NCBI GenBank assembly: GCA_007570785.1
Contig: ML662449.1
Coordinates: 11,532,822-11,596,821 of the forward strand
Reading direction: 5' to 3'
DNA from: Antilocapra americana
Lineage: Eukaryota; Chordata; Mammalia; Artiodactyla; Antilocapridae
DNA length: 64,000 nt
Shown here: piece after piece, positions 1-13,700 of the stretch
How positions within the stretch are numbered: position 1 is the stretch's first letter
Layout of the letters: every line of letters starts with the position of its first letter
Made by a program: the position numbers and the translations under genes
Notes under the pieces: model-generated
Seen by the model: only the letters and a program-made list of their open reading frames with translations
Database searches by the model: none
What the model was told of the DNA's origin: nothing

Positions 1-172
1 CACCATTCTTCCTCCCTTTCCTCAACCATCTATTCGCATCAGACTTAATGATCCTTTAAACAAATCAGATACTACTTTATCTGCTCAAGATCCTCCCAAG
101 ACTTTCTATCTCAATAGAAGGAAAGCCAAAATCTTTACCATGGCTGAACAAGACTTGTGTCCTGACTACCTT

Positions 173-282
173 CTTGTATTTTTTGGTCGTACCATGTGGC
201 ATGTGGGATTAGTTCCCCAACCAGGAATCAAACCCATACCCCCTGAAGTGGAAGTGTGGAGTCTTAACTACTAGAAGTTCCT
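173..282 (-). mobile_element. CHR-type SINE with target-site duplication
   Basis: Reverse copy of the tRNA-derived CHR SINE (ccccaaccaggaatcaaacc). The flanking 10-bp repeat TGACTACCTT at 163-172 and 283-292 defines the insertion, which interrupts L2-like sequence. Confidence 0.8.
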
Positions 283-292
283 TGACTACCTT

Positions 293-680
293 TCTGCGCT
301 CACCTCCCAGTCCCCTCCCTTGCTTACTCTGCTTCAGCCACTCCTACACACTCCCCATAACTTAGGATTGTTACTGCCTGGAAGATTCTCCCCCCCAGAG
401 AGTCAGGCTCCTCATTCCCTTCAGTCTTTGTTCAAAAGTTATCTCACTGGGCTCCTTCTCTGATTACACTACATGAAGGAGCACACCATCTCCCCCAATC
501 ACTATCACTTTCGAGCCCCTAACCTGACTTTTCCTCACAGTGCTTATTACTAACCAAAGTATTATTCATAGACTAAAAGCAGAGATTTTTAGTTTTGTTC
601 ACCACGTTTTGTTTCTCCCAGCACCTAGACAAGTGTTTGGCACATAGAAGGAGTTTAAGAAGTATTTGCTGAATAATAAT
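293..680 (+). mobile_element. L2 LINE 3' end
   Basis: Degenerate L2 text (ctctgcttcagccactccta; gttcaaaagttatctcactg) ends with the L2 3' terminus cacctagacaagtgtttggc. In ACTR2 intron 8. Confidence 0.7.
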
Positions 681-1625
681 CTAAGACTGATTTTAAATTG
701 TATGTATAACTCAGTAAAATCAGACAGATGAGTAAAGTACTTAGACAGATGAATAAAGTACTTAGACAGCAGGCCTCCTTCCAGTCTTTTAATCTGTTTA
801 CTGTGTGAGTCCATGCAGAACTTAAGTTCAATAATTTGAGTCACAAATGAAAGCTGTAATATAGTGTTTCCAATATATAAAGCCCTCTGTAGGATATAAT
901 CTCATTATCTAAAACAACTGATCAAAGTTGGTGAGATGAACCTCAGACATTAACTTAGAATTAAACGACTCCTAGTTGAGCACGTAGTATGTATTGTGTA
1001 CTTCACACAGTTCCAGAGTTTGTAGAGAAAAATCAATGTCAGATAGCCTTATCAACTGTTACACCCTAGTTTAAATATTTCTTTCCACTCTATGTATCAA
1101 CAACTATCATTCAAAGTCTGTTTTAAAGAGCTATGATAGTTGACAGGGATGCAAAAGAACTGGAGACCCTCTGATTGGGGAGATAAAAGACATATGTAAG
1201 AAACAGCCAGAAAATAATTTTAAATCAGAAATACGAGACAGTCCAAGAGTAGCACCGAATGCTGATGACATAGTAAAAAAAAAACAACAACCCAACCAGC
1301 CTTTCTTCACAGTACAGCAGGTTCTTCCCACCCACATACAGGCACCCTGGTTCCAGGCTATTTGTTACAGATGAACCAAAACATTTGGCACTGGACCCAG
1401 CTGCCTCAGTTCACTGAGCAGAAAGGTGAGCTGGCACTAGGATCACTGAGACAAAGCTCGTCTTAAACCATTTACTTCTTCCTACTATTTCAAGGCTGCA
1501 CTAGACTGCATTAGACATTTGTTTAGGAAGACTTCTTGCTCCCTCTGGTGGTTGTCAAGATTCACAAGCTATTTTACAGGGTTTTAACAGTACGCTAACA
1601 GTTGGGAGTATTGATTGATACTTAC
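681..1625. other. ACTR2 intron 8, no feature seen
   Basis: AT-rich intronic sequence. The last ACTR2 exon is not here. Confidence 0.6.
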
Positions 1626-1758
1626 AGAAAGTTTTTCCACATCGCCCTTCAATACTCGTTCTAAGTAAAGCTGTTTAAGCTCTCGTTCCAACCGGGATGG
1701 CAAACCAGGGTACATAGTAGACCCTCCAGAAAGCACAATGTGCTTATAGAACTCAGAT
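1626..1758 (-). CDS. ACTR2: ACTR2 coding exon 8 (residues 294-338)
   Basis: 133 nt. It completes Arg294, then [18 protein letters not shown] and on to GDVEKLS. It has the nucleotide-binding GGST (305-308). The acceptor is tcctag and the donor GTAAGT. The next exon, encoding about 56 C-terminal residues, is not found in 1-1625 and must lie off the left edge. Confidence 0.97.
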
Positions 1759-4700
1759 CTAGGAAGACACAACAGGTATTCATTAGGGATTTCAGATTAG
1801 GAAAACAGTATCTCAAGAGTTGCTTTTATTTACATTAGCCTCAAGTGGTTGCTGGGATAATTAAATAAAATTCAACATGTAAACAGGGCTGAATGCTTGC
1901 TATTACCACTATAAACAGATAACAAACTCTCTTTATATATAAAATAGTTATTATCATTTTGATGACAATACTCCTAAAGCACATAACACATTTTCTTGCA
2001 AATGTAATTAAGTCTTTCAATAACCACTAGTTCACATTACAAAGGAGCGGTATTTGAGCTGTGCTGTAACAGTGCTTCCATGGAGCCACTTAAGATGTGG
2101 TTGTCTACTATAATAAACCATATTCCACCATGACTCCACTGGTAGCTTTTGAATTTTTCCATTTGCCTTTTGCAGTTTTCTCTTTTGTTCCTATGCTTTG
2201 AGGCCGCTGGCTATTATTTTTGGTTAGATTGATATGCTTGCTTCTAATAGCACTCCCCTCTTTCTTCCTTAAATAAGCTGCGGTCATGATACCAGATAAT
2301 CAAATCTAAAATAAGTGCATATGGAATAAAAGTATTAACAGTATAATCTAAGTGAGGGTCGGAAGAGCTTTTTTAGTAAAGCTCAGGAGCTAAGTTGTAT
2401 CCATTTTGGCTTCATTCAAACTCACTTCCAGGTTTTACTTCCTTTCAGGTTCTCAAGGGCTCAGGCTATAGAAGAAGTTTTGTATTGTATTTAATTGCAG
2501 ATGCATGCATGAATGTAACAAACTAAGCAGCTCAGGTATAGCTACATGTGGTATCTGCCCATGAGCATTTACATGTATGCTTTCAATACACTGAACAAGC
2601 AGAACAAAATCTAAGTGCTGCAACTTTCCAATGCTAGCAATATGGAAAGAGTACTGAACCTGACTCCAGTGCTTTAGCATCACCAAAACTTCAATCACCA
2701 CCAAAAGGTATGAACTTTTATATATAATCTTGCTATTAATGATCATTATATCAAGGGACAAAAGCATCTACCCAATCCCCACTACAAGAACTTATCATAA
2801 TTATGAAGTCTAGATTAGACTTCTGATCATCTTCCATTAGATTTATAGCTTCTTCTAAGCCAATTGCTGTTTTTACTAATTATCATTATTGTCCTGTTCC
2901 CCAGCCTCCCACAAAAATTAGGCGATTATTTCATTAGGGTTAAATAAAGAAGTAAGCAAACACTTGCTTAATAAAAGGTTTCTGAGTGAATTTCTCAACT
3001 TGGGTGAAGAGGAGAGCTTTCTGTGACTCAAACTCAAGCTGCAATAAAAGATTATAAATCTTCTTACATAACTAAATAAAATCAAAATTTTGTGTGGCCA
3101 GAAACACCAGAAGAGACAAATGAAGAGACAAAATATCTGCAAATGGATCACAGAGCTCAAATAAAAAGAACTTCTTTAAAAACTAAGAGAAAAAAAAATT
3201 ACAAAAATTTTACAATAACAGGCAAAAGCCACAGATAATTCACCAAGAAAAGATATAAAAATGGTCCACAGGGCTTCCCAGTTGGCTCCAGTGGTGAAGA
3301 ACATGCCTGCCAATGCAGGAGACTTAAGAGACTTGGGTTCAGTCCCTGGGTTGGGAGCATCCCCTGGAGGCGGCCATGATAACCCACTCCAGTATTTTTG
3401 CCTGGAGAATCCCCATGGACAGAGGAGCCGGAAGGGCTTCAGTCCACAGGGTTGCAAAGAGTTGGACACAACTGAAGCGACTTATCACACAACGCATAGA
3501 AAAATACATGCAACTTGAATCTTCAGAGAAATGCAAGTTAAAATTACACTGAGATATCATTTCTCACTCATTAGACTGACATGCAAGTAAAATGCTGACA
3601 AACTCTGTGAACAGCTGTAGTGTCCTCAGACATGACTGTAGGAAAGAGAAAGGGTACAACCTTAACATCAGGGAATTGGGCAATAACAAAACCACACACA
3701 TTTGCCTTCTGACCCAACTATTCCCCACTCAGGCATTTTTTTCAGGACATATACCCCAACAATACAAAGATAGAGTGTGTGCAAGGTTATTAACTGCAGC
3801 ATTATCTGTCAGCACAAATACTGGACCCTACCTAGATAACCAGGATTCACTGAAGAAGCCATTATATGTACACACTGGAAAAAAGAACAACAACATCATA
3901 CAGGAAGTGGTATGAGATTGTTTAGGATACATTATGAGAAAAAAACAAAGTTCAAAAGAGTATTTACAGGATGCTACCTCTTGTGTAAGAAAATAAGAAA
4001 TAGAGGGAGTAGCACTAAGGTGAAAGACAACGGGTGGGGAGAGTAATACTTCTGAGTGTCCTTTCTTTGTATAGTTTTGACAGCCTCTTCAGAAACCAAA
4101 ATTAAAGATGAGCTGAGAATATCCTGTGCCACAAAACAGAATGAAATAGAACATGCTCAAAAGAGATGAGGGTGCAAAGAAGAGCCCCTGGAGAAGGAAA
4201 CAACAACCCACTCCAATGTTCATGCCTGGAGAATCCCACCAACAGAGGAACCTGGAGGGCTACAGTCCATGGAGTCCCAGAGTCTGACATGGCTTAGAGA
4301 CTAGACAACAACAAAGGACACAGAAGCCTGCTTGAAGGGGCTCTCACAGGCCAAATCACGAACAATTTAGCACCAAAATGAAATAAGGCAGAGATAAAAA
4401 ATTATAATCCACTGAATAAAATCACAAGTCCATACTGATAATTAACAAAAACAAGGGAGAAGGAAAGGCAGTTCCTTATGCTAGAATGCCAACTAATAAA
4501 TACAAAAGGAAAGACAGAATAATCATCCTTTTGCAACCATCACAACAAAAATGGATTTAGGCAAAAATCATCACTCTTCCGAGCGGGGTTACAGCCCAAC
4601 CGGCAGGAGCCAGGTTTGGAAAGTCCTGGGCACTCAGAGAATCCGGGTAGCCCTGGCTGGAGCCATGTCCCGGAACCTGTGCACTGCTCTCATTTTCACT

Positions 4701-7700
4701 GGCTTCATCTCCCTGATCCTCGCCGCCTTCTACCCCATCTACTTCCGGCCCTTAATGTGGCTGGAGTACAAGGAATAAGCCATAAACTGAGCTGGTATTG
4801 TTTAAGAAGATGTGCAGCCACCAGGGTTCAAAGTGTGGTCGGATCCATTTGGCCAGAAATGAGAAGACTACCACCACCTCTAATTATAAAAGTAGACAGA
4901 GACTTCATGCTTTCAGTTCTGCAGCAGGTGCAATAAGTCACCTGGCTAGAGCACGCTGGCTGGAACAGAAAACTCCTTTCTTAAAAGAACCTGGAACAAA
5001 TCATACTATTAGGAGAGTTTTCATGATTTGGTTTCCTGTCCAAAAACGAAGCCGTCTCCCTCAGCTGGGCTTGAAGGCTATCTACATATTATTCAGTCTC
5101 TACCTCTTAGCCAGCCAAGCTGTGATATGAATACAAGCAACCAGTAGACTGGGGAAGATCCTAGACTGTTTTGCCATTCTCCAAATAGGACATTTCAGGG
5201 GAAAACTACCATACTGAGCAGCTTCATAGGGCTTTTTGAAAATGTCAAAGTTGATAAAACTCTTTGAGGACAAGGTACATTGTACTCTTTAAGAATAAAT
5301 AGTTCAGGGACTTCCCTGGTAGTCCAACAGCTAAGACTCCAAGCCCCCAGTGCAGGGGGCCAGGGTTCGATCTCTGATCAGGGAATTAGATCCCACATGC
5401 TGCAACAAACATTCACATGCAGATCCCGAGTGCCGCAACTAAGACCAAGTGCAGCCAAATCAATAATTAAAAAAAATAAAAATAAAAGAGTAAACAGTTC
5501 AACTCAACTATCTCATTAGGAAGGTTGCTGCATGCTGAGAAATAAATAAATTTGAAGCAAACTAAATGGGTATGCATGCCTATTAGAAATCATTGTTGGA
5601 TTGACAAGTGAAAATTATATATTAAAATGATTTTTCTTATTTCTAAAACAACAACAACAAAAAAAATCATCAATTGATGATAAAACGGGTGGAAGTCAGA
5701 AACTGATGAACACTAGATTTAAAGTCTCAAAAGTATTTTTGGGCTTCTCTGGTGGCTCAGATGGTAAAGAATCTGCCTGCAATGCAGGAGACTCAGGTTC
5801 ATTCACTGGGTTGGGAAGATCTCTTAGAAAAGGATGGCTACCCACTCCAGTATTCTTGCCTAGAGAATTCCATGGACAGAGGAGCTTGGCGGGCTACAGT
5901 CCATGGGGTTGCAAAGGGTTGGACACTACTGGAAGTACTTTCCCACAAATTACTTATAAATCAAGAAAAAAAAACCCTATACACTGGAGAGGACGTTCAG
6001 AGGGCTCAAACAAACCTTGTGCGGACCAGGACCCAGGGACCTCACAGAGACTGAGACAGAACTGTGTTTGAGCGTCTCCTGTGGAGGTACGGGTCAGCAG
6101 TGGTCTGCCGCAGGGACGGGGGCTCTGGGTGTGGATATGGCGAAAGTCCTCTTGGAGGAGGTCGCCATTAACCCCACCAAAGAGCTTCCAGAACTTACAC
6201 AGGACTGGGAAATAGACTCTTGGAGGGCACAACAGAACCTCATGCACCAGGACCCAGGAGGCAGGAAGAGTGACCCCACAGGAGACTTGCCTATGGGTGT
6301 CCAGGAGCCTTGGGCGAAGGCTTGGGTCAGTGGTGGCCTGCTGCAGGGTTGGGGACTATAGCAGTGCATGCATGGGATCTTTTGAGGGAGATCACCATTA
6401 TCTTCATTACCTCCACCACAGTTTGGCCCCAGGTAAATAGTAGGGAGAGAACACAGCTCTACTCATCAACAGAAAATTGGATAAAAGATTTGCTGAGCAT
6501 GGCCCTGCCCATCAGAACAAGATCAGTATCCCCCTCAGTCTATCCCATCAGGAAGCTTTCATAAGCCTCTTATCCTTTTCCATCACAGGGCAGACAGACT
6601 GAAAACCACAATCACAGAAAACTAACCAATCTAATCACATGGACCACAGCCTTGTCTAACTCAATGAAACTGTGAGCCATGTCATGTAGGGCCACCCAAG
6701 ACGGACAGGTCATGATGGAGAGTTCTGACAGAATGTGGTCCACTGGAGAAGGGAATGGCAAACCACTTCAGTATTCCTGCCTTGAGAACCCTATGAAGAG
6801 TATGAAAAGGCAAAAAGAGAAGACATTGAAAGATGAACTCCCCAGGTAGGTAGGCGTCCAATATGCTACTGGAGATCTGTGGAGAAATAACTCCAGAAAG
6901 AATGAAGAGACAGAGCCAAAGCAAAAACACCCAGTTGTGGATATGACTGGTGATGGAAGCAAGATCCCATGCTGAAAAGAGCAATATTGCATAGTAACCT
7001 GGAACGTTAGGTCCATGAATCACGGGAAATTGGAAGTGATCAAAGAGGAGATGGCAAGCGTGAGTGTCAACATTTTAGGAATCAGCAAACGAAAATGGAC
7101 TAGAATGGGTGAATTTAACTCAGATGACCATTATATCTACTACTGTCGGCAAGAACCTCTTAAGAGAAATGGAGTAGCCATCATAGTCAACAGAAGAGTC
7201 AGAAATGCAGTACTTGGATGCAATCTCAACCATAACAGAATGATCTCTTCATTTCCAAGGCGAACCATTCAATATCACAGTTATGAAGTCTATGCCCCAA
7301 CCAGTAATGCTGAAGAAGCTGAAGTTGAACGGTTCTATGAAGACCTACAAGACCTTCTAGAATAAACACCCAAAAAAGATGTCCTTTTCATTATAGGGGA
7401 CTGGAATGCAAAAGTAGGGAGTCAAGAAACACCTGGAGCAACAGGCAAATTTGACCTTGGAGTACAGAATGAAGCAAGGCAAAGGCTAAGAGTTCCGCCA
7501 AGAGAATGCACTAGTCATAGCAAACACCCTCTTCCAACAACACAAGAGAAGACTCTACACCTGGACATCACCAGATGGTCAACACTGAAATCAGACTGAT
7601 TATATTCTTTGCAGCCAAAGATGGAGAAGCTCTATACAGTCAGCAAAAACAAGAGCAGGAGCTGACTGTGGTTCAGATCATAAACTCCTTATTGCCAAAT

Positions 7701-10700
7701 TCAGACTCAAATTGAAGAAAGTAGGGAAAACCACTAGACCATTCAGGTATGACCTAAATCAAATCCCTAACGATTATACAGTGGAAATGAGAAATAGACT
7801 TAACGGACTAGATTTGATAGACATAGTGCCTGATGAACTATGGACGGAGGTTCGCGACACTGTATTGGAGACAGGGAGCAAGACCATCCCCAAGAAAAAG
7901 AAATGCAAAAAAGCAAAATGGCTATCTGAGGAGGCCTTACAAATAGCTGTGAAAAGAAGAGAAGCAAAAAGCAAAGGAGAAAAGCAAAGATATATTCATG
8001 TGAATGCAGAGTTCTAAAGAATAGCAAGGAGAGAAAAGAAAGCCCTCCTCACTGATCAGTGCAAAGAAATAGAGGAAAATAATAGAATGGGAAAAACTAG
8101 AGATCTCTTCAAGAAAAATTAAGAGATACCAAGGGACCATTTCATGCAAAGATGGGCTCAATAAGGGACAGAACTGGTAGGGACCTAACAGGAGCAGAAG
8201 ATGTTAAGAAGAGGTGGCAAGAATACACAGAAGTACTGTACAAAAAAGATCTTCATGACCCAGATAATCACAATGGTGTGATCACTCACCTGGAGCCACA
8301 CATCCTGGAATATGAAGTCAAGTGGGCCTTAGGAAGCATCACTGTGAACAAAGCTAATAGAGGTGATGGAATTCCAGTTGAATTATTTCAAATTCTAAAA
8401 GATGATGCTGTGAAAGTGCTGCACTCAATATGCCAGCAAATTTGGAAAATGCAGCAGTGGCTACAGGACTGGAAAAGGTCAGTTTTCATTCCAATCTCTA
8501 AGAAAAGCAATGCCAAAGAATGCTCAAACTATCGTACAATTGCACTCATCTCACACGCTAGCAAAGTAATGCTCAAAATTCTCCAAGCCAGGCTTCAACA
8601 GTACATGAACTATGAACTTCCAGATGTTCAAGCTGGTTTTAGAAACCAGAGGAACCAGAGATCAAATTGCCAACATCCTCTGGATCATCAAAAAAGCAAG
8701 AGAGCTCCAGAAAAACATCTATTTCTGCTTTATTGACAATGCCAAAGCCTTTGACTGTGTGGATCATAACAAACTGAAGAAAATTCTGAAAGAGATGGGA
8801 ATACCAGATCACCTGACCTGCCTCTTGAGAAATCTGTATGCAGGTCAAGAAGCAACAGTTAGAACTGGACATGGAACAACAGACTGGTTCCAAATAGGAA
8901 AAGGAGTACATCAAAGCTGTATACTGTCACTATGTTTGTTTAACTTATATGCAGACTACATCATGAGAAATGCTGGGCTGGATGAAGCACAAGCTGGAAT
9001 CAAGATTGCCAGGAGAAGTATCAATAACCTCAGGTATACAGATGACACCACCCTTATGGCAGAAAGTAAAGAAGAACTAAAGAGCCTCTTGATGAAAGTG
9101 CAAGAGGAGAGTGAAAAAGTTGGCTTAAAGCTCAACATTCAGAAAACTAAGATCATGGCATCCAGTCCAAATCACTTCATGGCAAATAGATGGGGTAACA
9201 GTTACAGACTTTAGTTTTCTGGGCTCCAAAATCACTGCAGATGGTGAATGCAGCCATGAAATTAAAAGACACTTATTCCTTGGAAGAAAAGTTATGACCA
9301 ACCTAGACAGCATATTAAAAAGCAGAGACATTACTTTGTCAACAAATGGCTGTCTAGTCAAGGCTATGGTTTTTCCAGTAGTCATGTGTGGATGTGAGAA
9401 ATGGACTATAAAGAAAGCTGAGCACTGAAAAATTGATGCTTTTGAACTGTGGTGTTGAGTTGGTGATGGACAGGAGGCCTGGCGTGCTGCAGTCTATGGA
9501 GTAGTAAAGAGTCAGACATGACTGAGCGACTGGACTGAACTGATACAACGGAGAAAACAGGAAACTTACTAAGAGTTTAACACTAATATCACCAAATAGG
9601 AGCAAACAGACATCACTTCTGGATGTGATAACCTAAGAAGGATACATCACTTAAGCAGTGCTCCAGCCAAAAATGCACAATCTAAATTTAATCATGAGAA
9701 AACATTCAAACCCAAATTGTAGTCTGCAAAAATATCAATGTCATGAAAGACTGAGGGATTACAACAGATAAAAGGTGACTAAGAGACATGACAACTAAAT
9801 ATAATGTGTGCTATAGTTCTGACCCTTTACCAGAGAAAAGGAAAAACTGTACAAAGGACTTTACTGTGACAGAGAACAAGACAGATATATGGATGGCAGA
9901 TAAAAGTACATCAGCAATCAATCCCCTCAACTCAGTAACTGCACTGCAGCTGTAAGAGAACAGCCTCGTTCCTAAGAAACACGAAGTAAATATTAAGGAG
10001 TAAAGAGGACTTACACATTCAACCTATTCTCAAATGACTCAAGAATAGGAGAGAGAGAGAGAGAAAGGGAAAGCATACAAACACGTAGAATGCTAAAATC
10101 AGTAAAACGGAAAACTGGTTAGTGTTCTATTCTGGCAACTTGCAATGTTTAAAATATTTCAAAATAAGTTTAAATGGGCATCTGAGACACAATGATATAT
10201 GTCATTCAACAACCAGTGAGACAATAGACAACTTGGTCACTCTAGCTATTTATATTCCATGTATTTCTGATAAGCAACTTTGAAACAACCATTTCTAAAG
10301 TACCTGGTATCAATGTCAGCCGCCTGGATTGTGTTAAAAAGCAATTCAGCAACACCTACTCCCTCGACATTGATCAAGTGAGGCTGAAATAGAGCTTCCG
10401 GTGCTTCAAACCTCTCTCCCCCGACTTTGATAATGCGGCCATCTGGGAGCTAGAGACCAAGAACAATCAGGTATCAGCAAAAGATTTAAAAAGTTCCCAG
10501 TGTTCTTTAGATGCTAGTACGCCTGTTTTATAACCAAAATCTTAGCAATATGTTTCTCCCAAAATACATTTTTGAGAAAAAAAAAAAGGTAAAACACATT
10601 AAAGTAATTGTTTTTATTATCATGCTCTGTTCTGCTCTTGAAATGGTATGTCCTGCCCCCAAACAGCAGGAATTTCTTGAAGGAGTCACCAACACACAGA

Positions 10701-13700
10701 GGTGTGATGTCTCTGCAGGTGTGTGCAGGTGAGCACTACAGGCAGTGCTGATTACCCACAGCAGCTGGACTGCTGAGAGTCAGTGCTGCTTCTCTTTATG
10801 ATTTTAACACATTTTTGAGTTTATGGAGATTTTTACCATGCTGCACAGACACATTCAATTAAAAATTTTAAACTTCTTTCACCAAATAATTATTCTGGGG
10901 AACTATTTTTTTTGCCATCAAACACTTAATATCACGTGTGAAACTTCTATCAAATCATTTAATCCAAGGAAAATCTTAAGATCAAAAAAGCTTAAGGACA
11001 CTAACCCATTTTTTATTAGGTAATTCTGTTGTATCCTACTTACTAGGTCCTATTAAATTTTTAAATAGATAAATATAATTTTAAGAAAATAAGATTTAAG
11101 CAACTGGTAAGATACCATTATCATATGACCCTGTGCAGAAAACCCTTAAATTACATCATGTTTATGTTTAATTAAATGAGAAATGTTAAACAAAAACTCT
11201 CTTACAATTCATAGAATTCACCTAAGTAACAAGCATGCTGGTATATACTGGCATTTGACACATTTCTATAAGACAGACCAGAATTAGTTTTACATTAACA
11301 TTTCTAACAGTAATGTTAGATTTAAAATAACATAATTATAACTATATTTAGATTCCCAAACTCACTTTCCAACATGGCAAAGTATCTCAAAGCAAGTTTT
11401 TTTTTTTTAAATTTTCTTTACTTTATTGTGTTGCTTTTGCCATACAATGACATGAAACCTCCATGGGTTTACATATGCTCCCCCTCCAGAACCCCCCCTC
11501 CCTCCCCCCTCCCGATTCCCTCCCCCTGGGACATCTCGGTGCACCAGCCCCGAGCATCAATCCTGGGCTGACGATTGATTTCACATATGGTAATTAACAT
11601 GTTTCAATGCCAATCTCCCATATCATCCCACCCTTGCCCTCTTCCACAGAGTCCATGTGTCTGTTCTATACATCTGCGTTCCTTTTGCTGTCTCGCATGC
11701 AGGGTTCTCGTTACCATTCAAAGCAAGTTCTTAAAGACATTTACTCCATGTCTGCTCTAACTGTACAATATGTGCAAAGCAATCACATCTTTCAATAACT
11801 CCAGAATTATCTTTGTATAAATTGTATCAAATTTCTTTTTAAAAAAAAATTTACCCTTAACAAAATAAACACAACCGTCCAGTGACTTTAAAAACCACAT
11901 GAAATCACCCAAGATATATGGAAAAACTTCACATGGCAGACTATCATTAGCATAAAACGCCTGTACCTGGACCATGTGGCTCTTCTCAAAGCTCTGGTTG
12001 GAGGTCAGCCCGGGGCGACCTGCCCTAGGAACTACTTATCTCTCATAACTGTTAAAACTGTATGCCTCCCAACCTCTCTGCACCAAACCTTATCCTATTC
12101 TCTATTTGTCCACTATTTTCCCTCTTCATTTACTCATCAGTTCCCGCTTTGTCACATATACTTTTGTAACCTGCCTCAAATTCTGAGAAAGGAGTGAAGG
12201 GATAAAATATGTTTTATATTTCTAATTTCCTTATCCACTGTCTCATGACACTTTCTTCCAAAGTCAGGTAGACGATAAATTATAAATCTAGGGGAACTAC
12301 AAGAAGGCCTCAGGAAAGAATCCCTAGGGCAAATCTGTAGACGACTGAGTTGCAAAGTATTGATTTATAGATTATTTGTATCAGTATCTTCTGAAATGAA
12401 ACTATAACTTATAAACATTTTAAATTATTTTAAAAGTGATTTTTGTACATATTTGTGATATGCTCTGTTTATATGAATTGAAAGGTGGAAGAATACTTGC
12501 TTTTATTGCCTATCACTCAATTTCAGTTTTGGTGGCTCAGTGGTAAAGAATCTGCCTGCCAAGGGTTCAATCCCTGGGTTGGGAAGATCTGCTGGAGAAG
12601 GAAATGGCAACCCACTCCAGTATTTTCGCTTGGGAAATCACATGGACAGAAGAGCCTGGCAGGCGTCCAAGGGGTCTCAAAGAGCTAGATATGACTTAGC
12701 GACTCAACAATAGTAGCAGATCAAAGACACAGTATGGAAGCACTTTATACCGAGATGAAAATGACAGACTTAAGGCAGCAATACACTGAAAATTCAAAGA
12801 TCAACTTCCCTGATATAAACTATAACTTGGTTCTAAGTATCATTAGTTAAAATTTCAAGTTAACATTTGTTCTGAACATCTCATTAAGAAAATACTAAGT
12901 CAGGAAGACTGCCACCTACTGAATTGTTAAAGCAATCCTATAGGATGACCATTTTCCAAAGTATCTTAGAATACCAGTCCCATGAAATGCTGAAGAATAC
13001 CGTAATCATGTGCAAATCAGTATACCAAAGGTTCTGAGAAGTCCTTTAATAAAGTGAAACTGACTCTCTCCCATTTATCTGACAATGTAACCCTTCATTT
13101 TAATTTTTGTCAATACCTATTAACATCTCAGAGAAATAACATTATGTGACAATCATGCTGAAAAATGCTACTCCAGGTACTAGAATCTCAAAATAATATT
13201 TCATATCTAACTGTATCCTAAAGTAGAAAAGCAATATATGATTCTTGCCTTATTTCACATCATATAGTGTCTTAAAATAACTAAATCACAGTATCATAAT
13301 GTAGAAAGACATTAAAGGTCATATATAAACAAATTCTAACAACCCAAACCCAAAGTACTGGATTCCAAGAAAACCTGCTTAAGCACACACCAACAGTCAC
13401 TGTTGCCCACTTTAAAACCATGTATGTATCATACACCGGATATACTTACTGTGTAAGATTCAACCAACACTGTGGTTTCTAAGGCCAGTTTCTGCTCTTG
13501 CTCAATATTATATCCCACATAACACAATTTTTCTTTAATCATGCGAACCGTTTCAAAATCAGCAGAATGGTTGAAGGCATATCCCCGCAACAGAAGCAGC
13601 TGGTACAAAAAAACAGCAGTTAAGTCCACAATTAATCTGAGTGAGTTCAACTCCACAGAAGGGATTAATGCTCTCTAAGTATGTCACATCAATACCAAAT

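Noticed and set aside
6017..6361. 114-codon frame upstream of the BovB endonuclease as a separate protein
   Set aside because: It lies over the tandem 5' units, shows no known domain and is open on both strands, so chance is likelier.
8152..9214. Long open frames of about 200 codons as host genes
   Set aside because: They encode BovB reverse transcriptase segments, frameshifted against each other.
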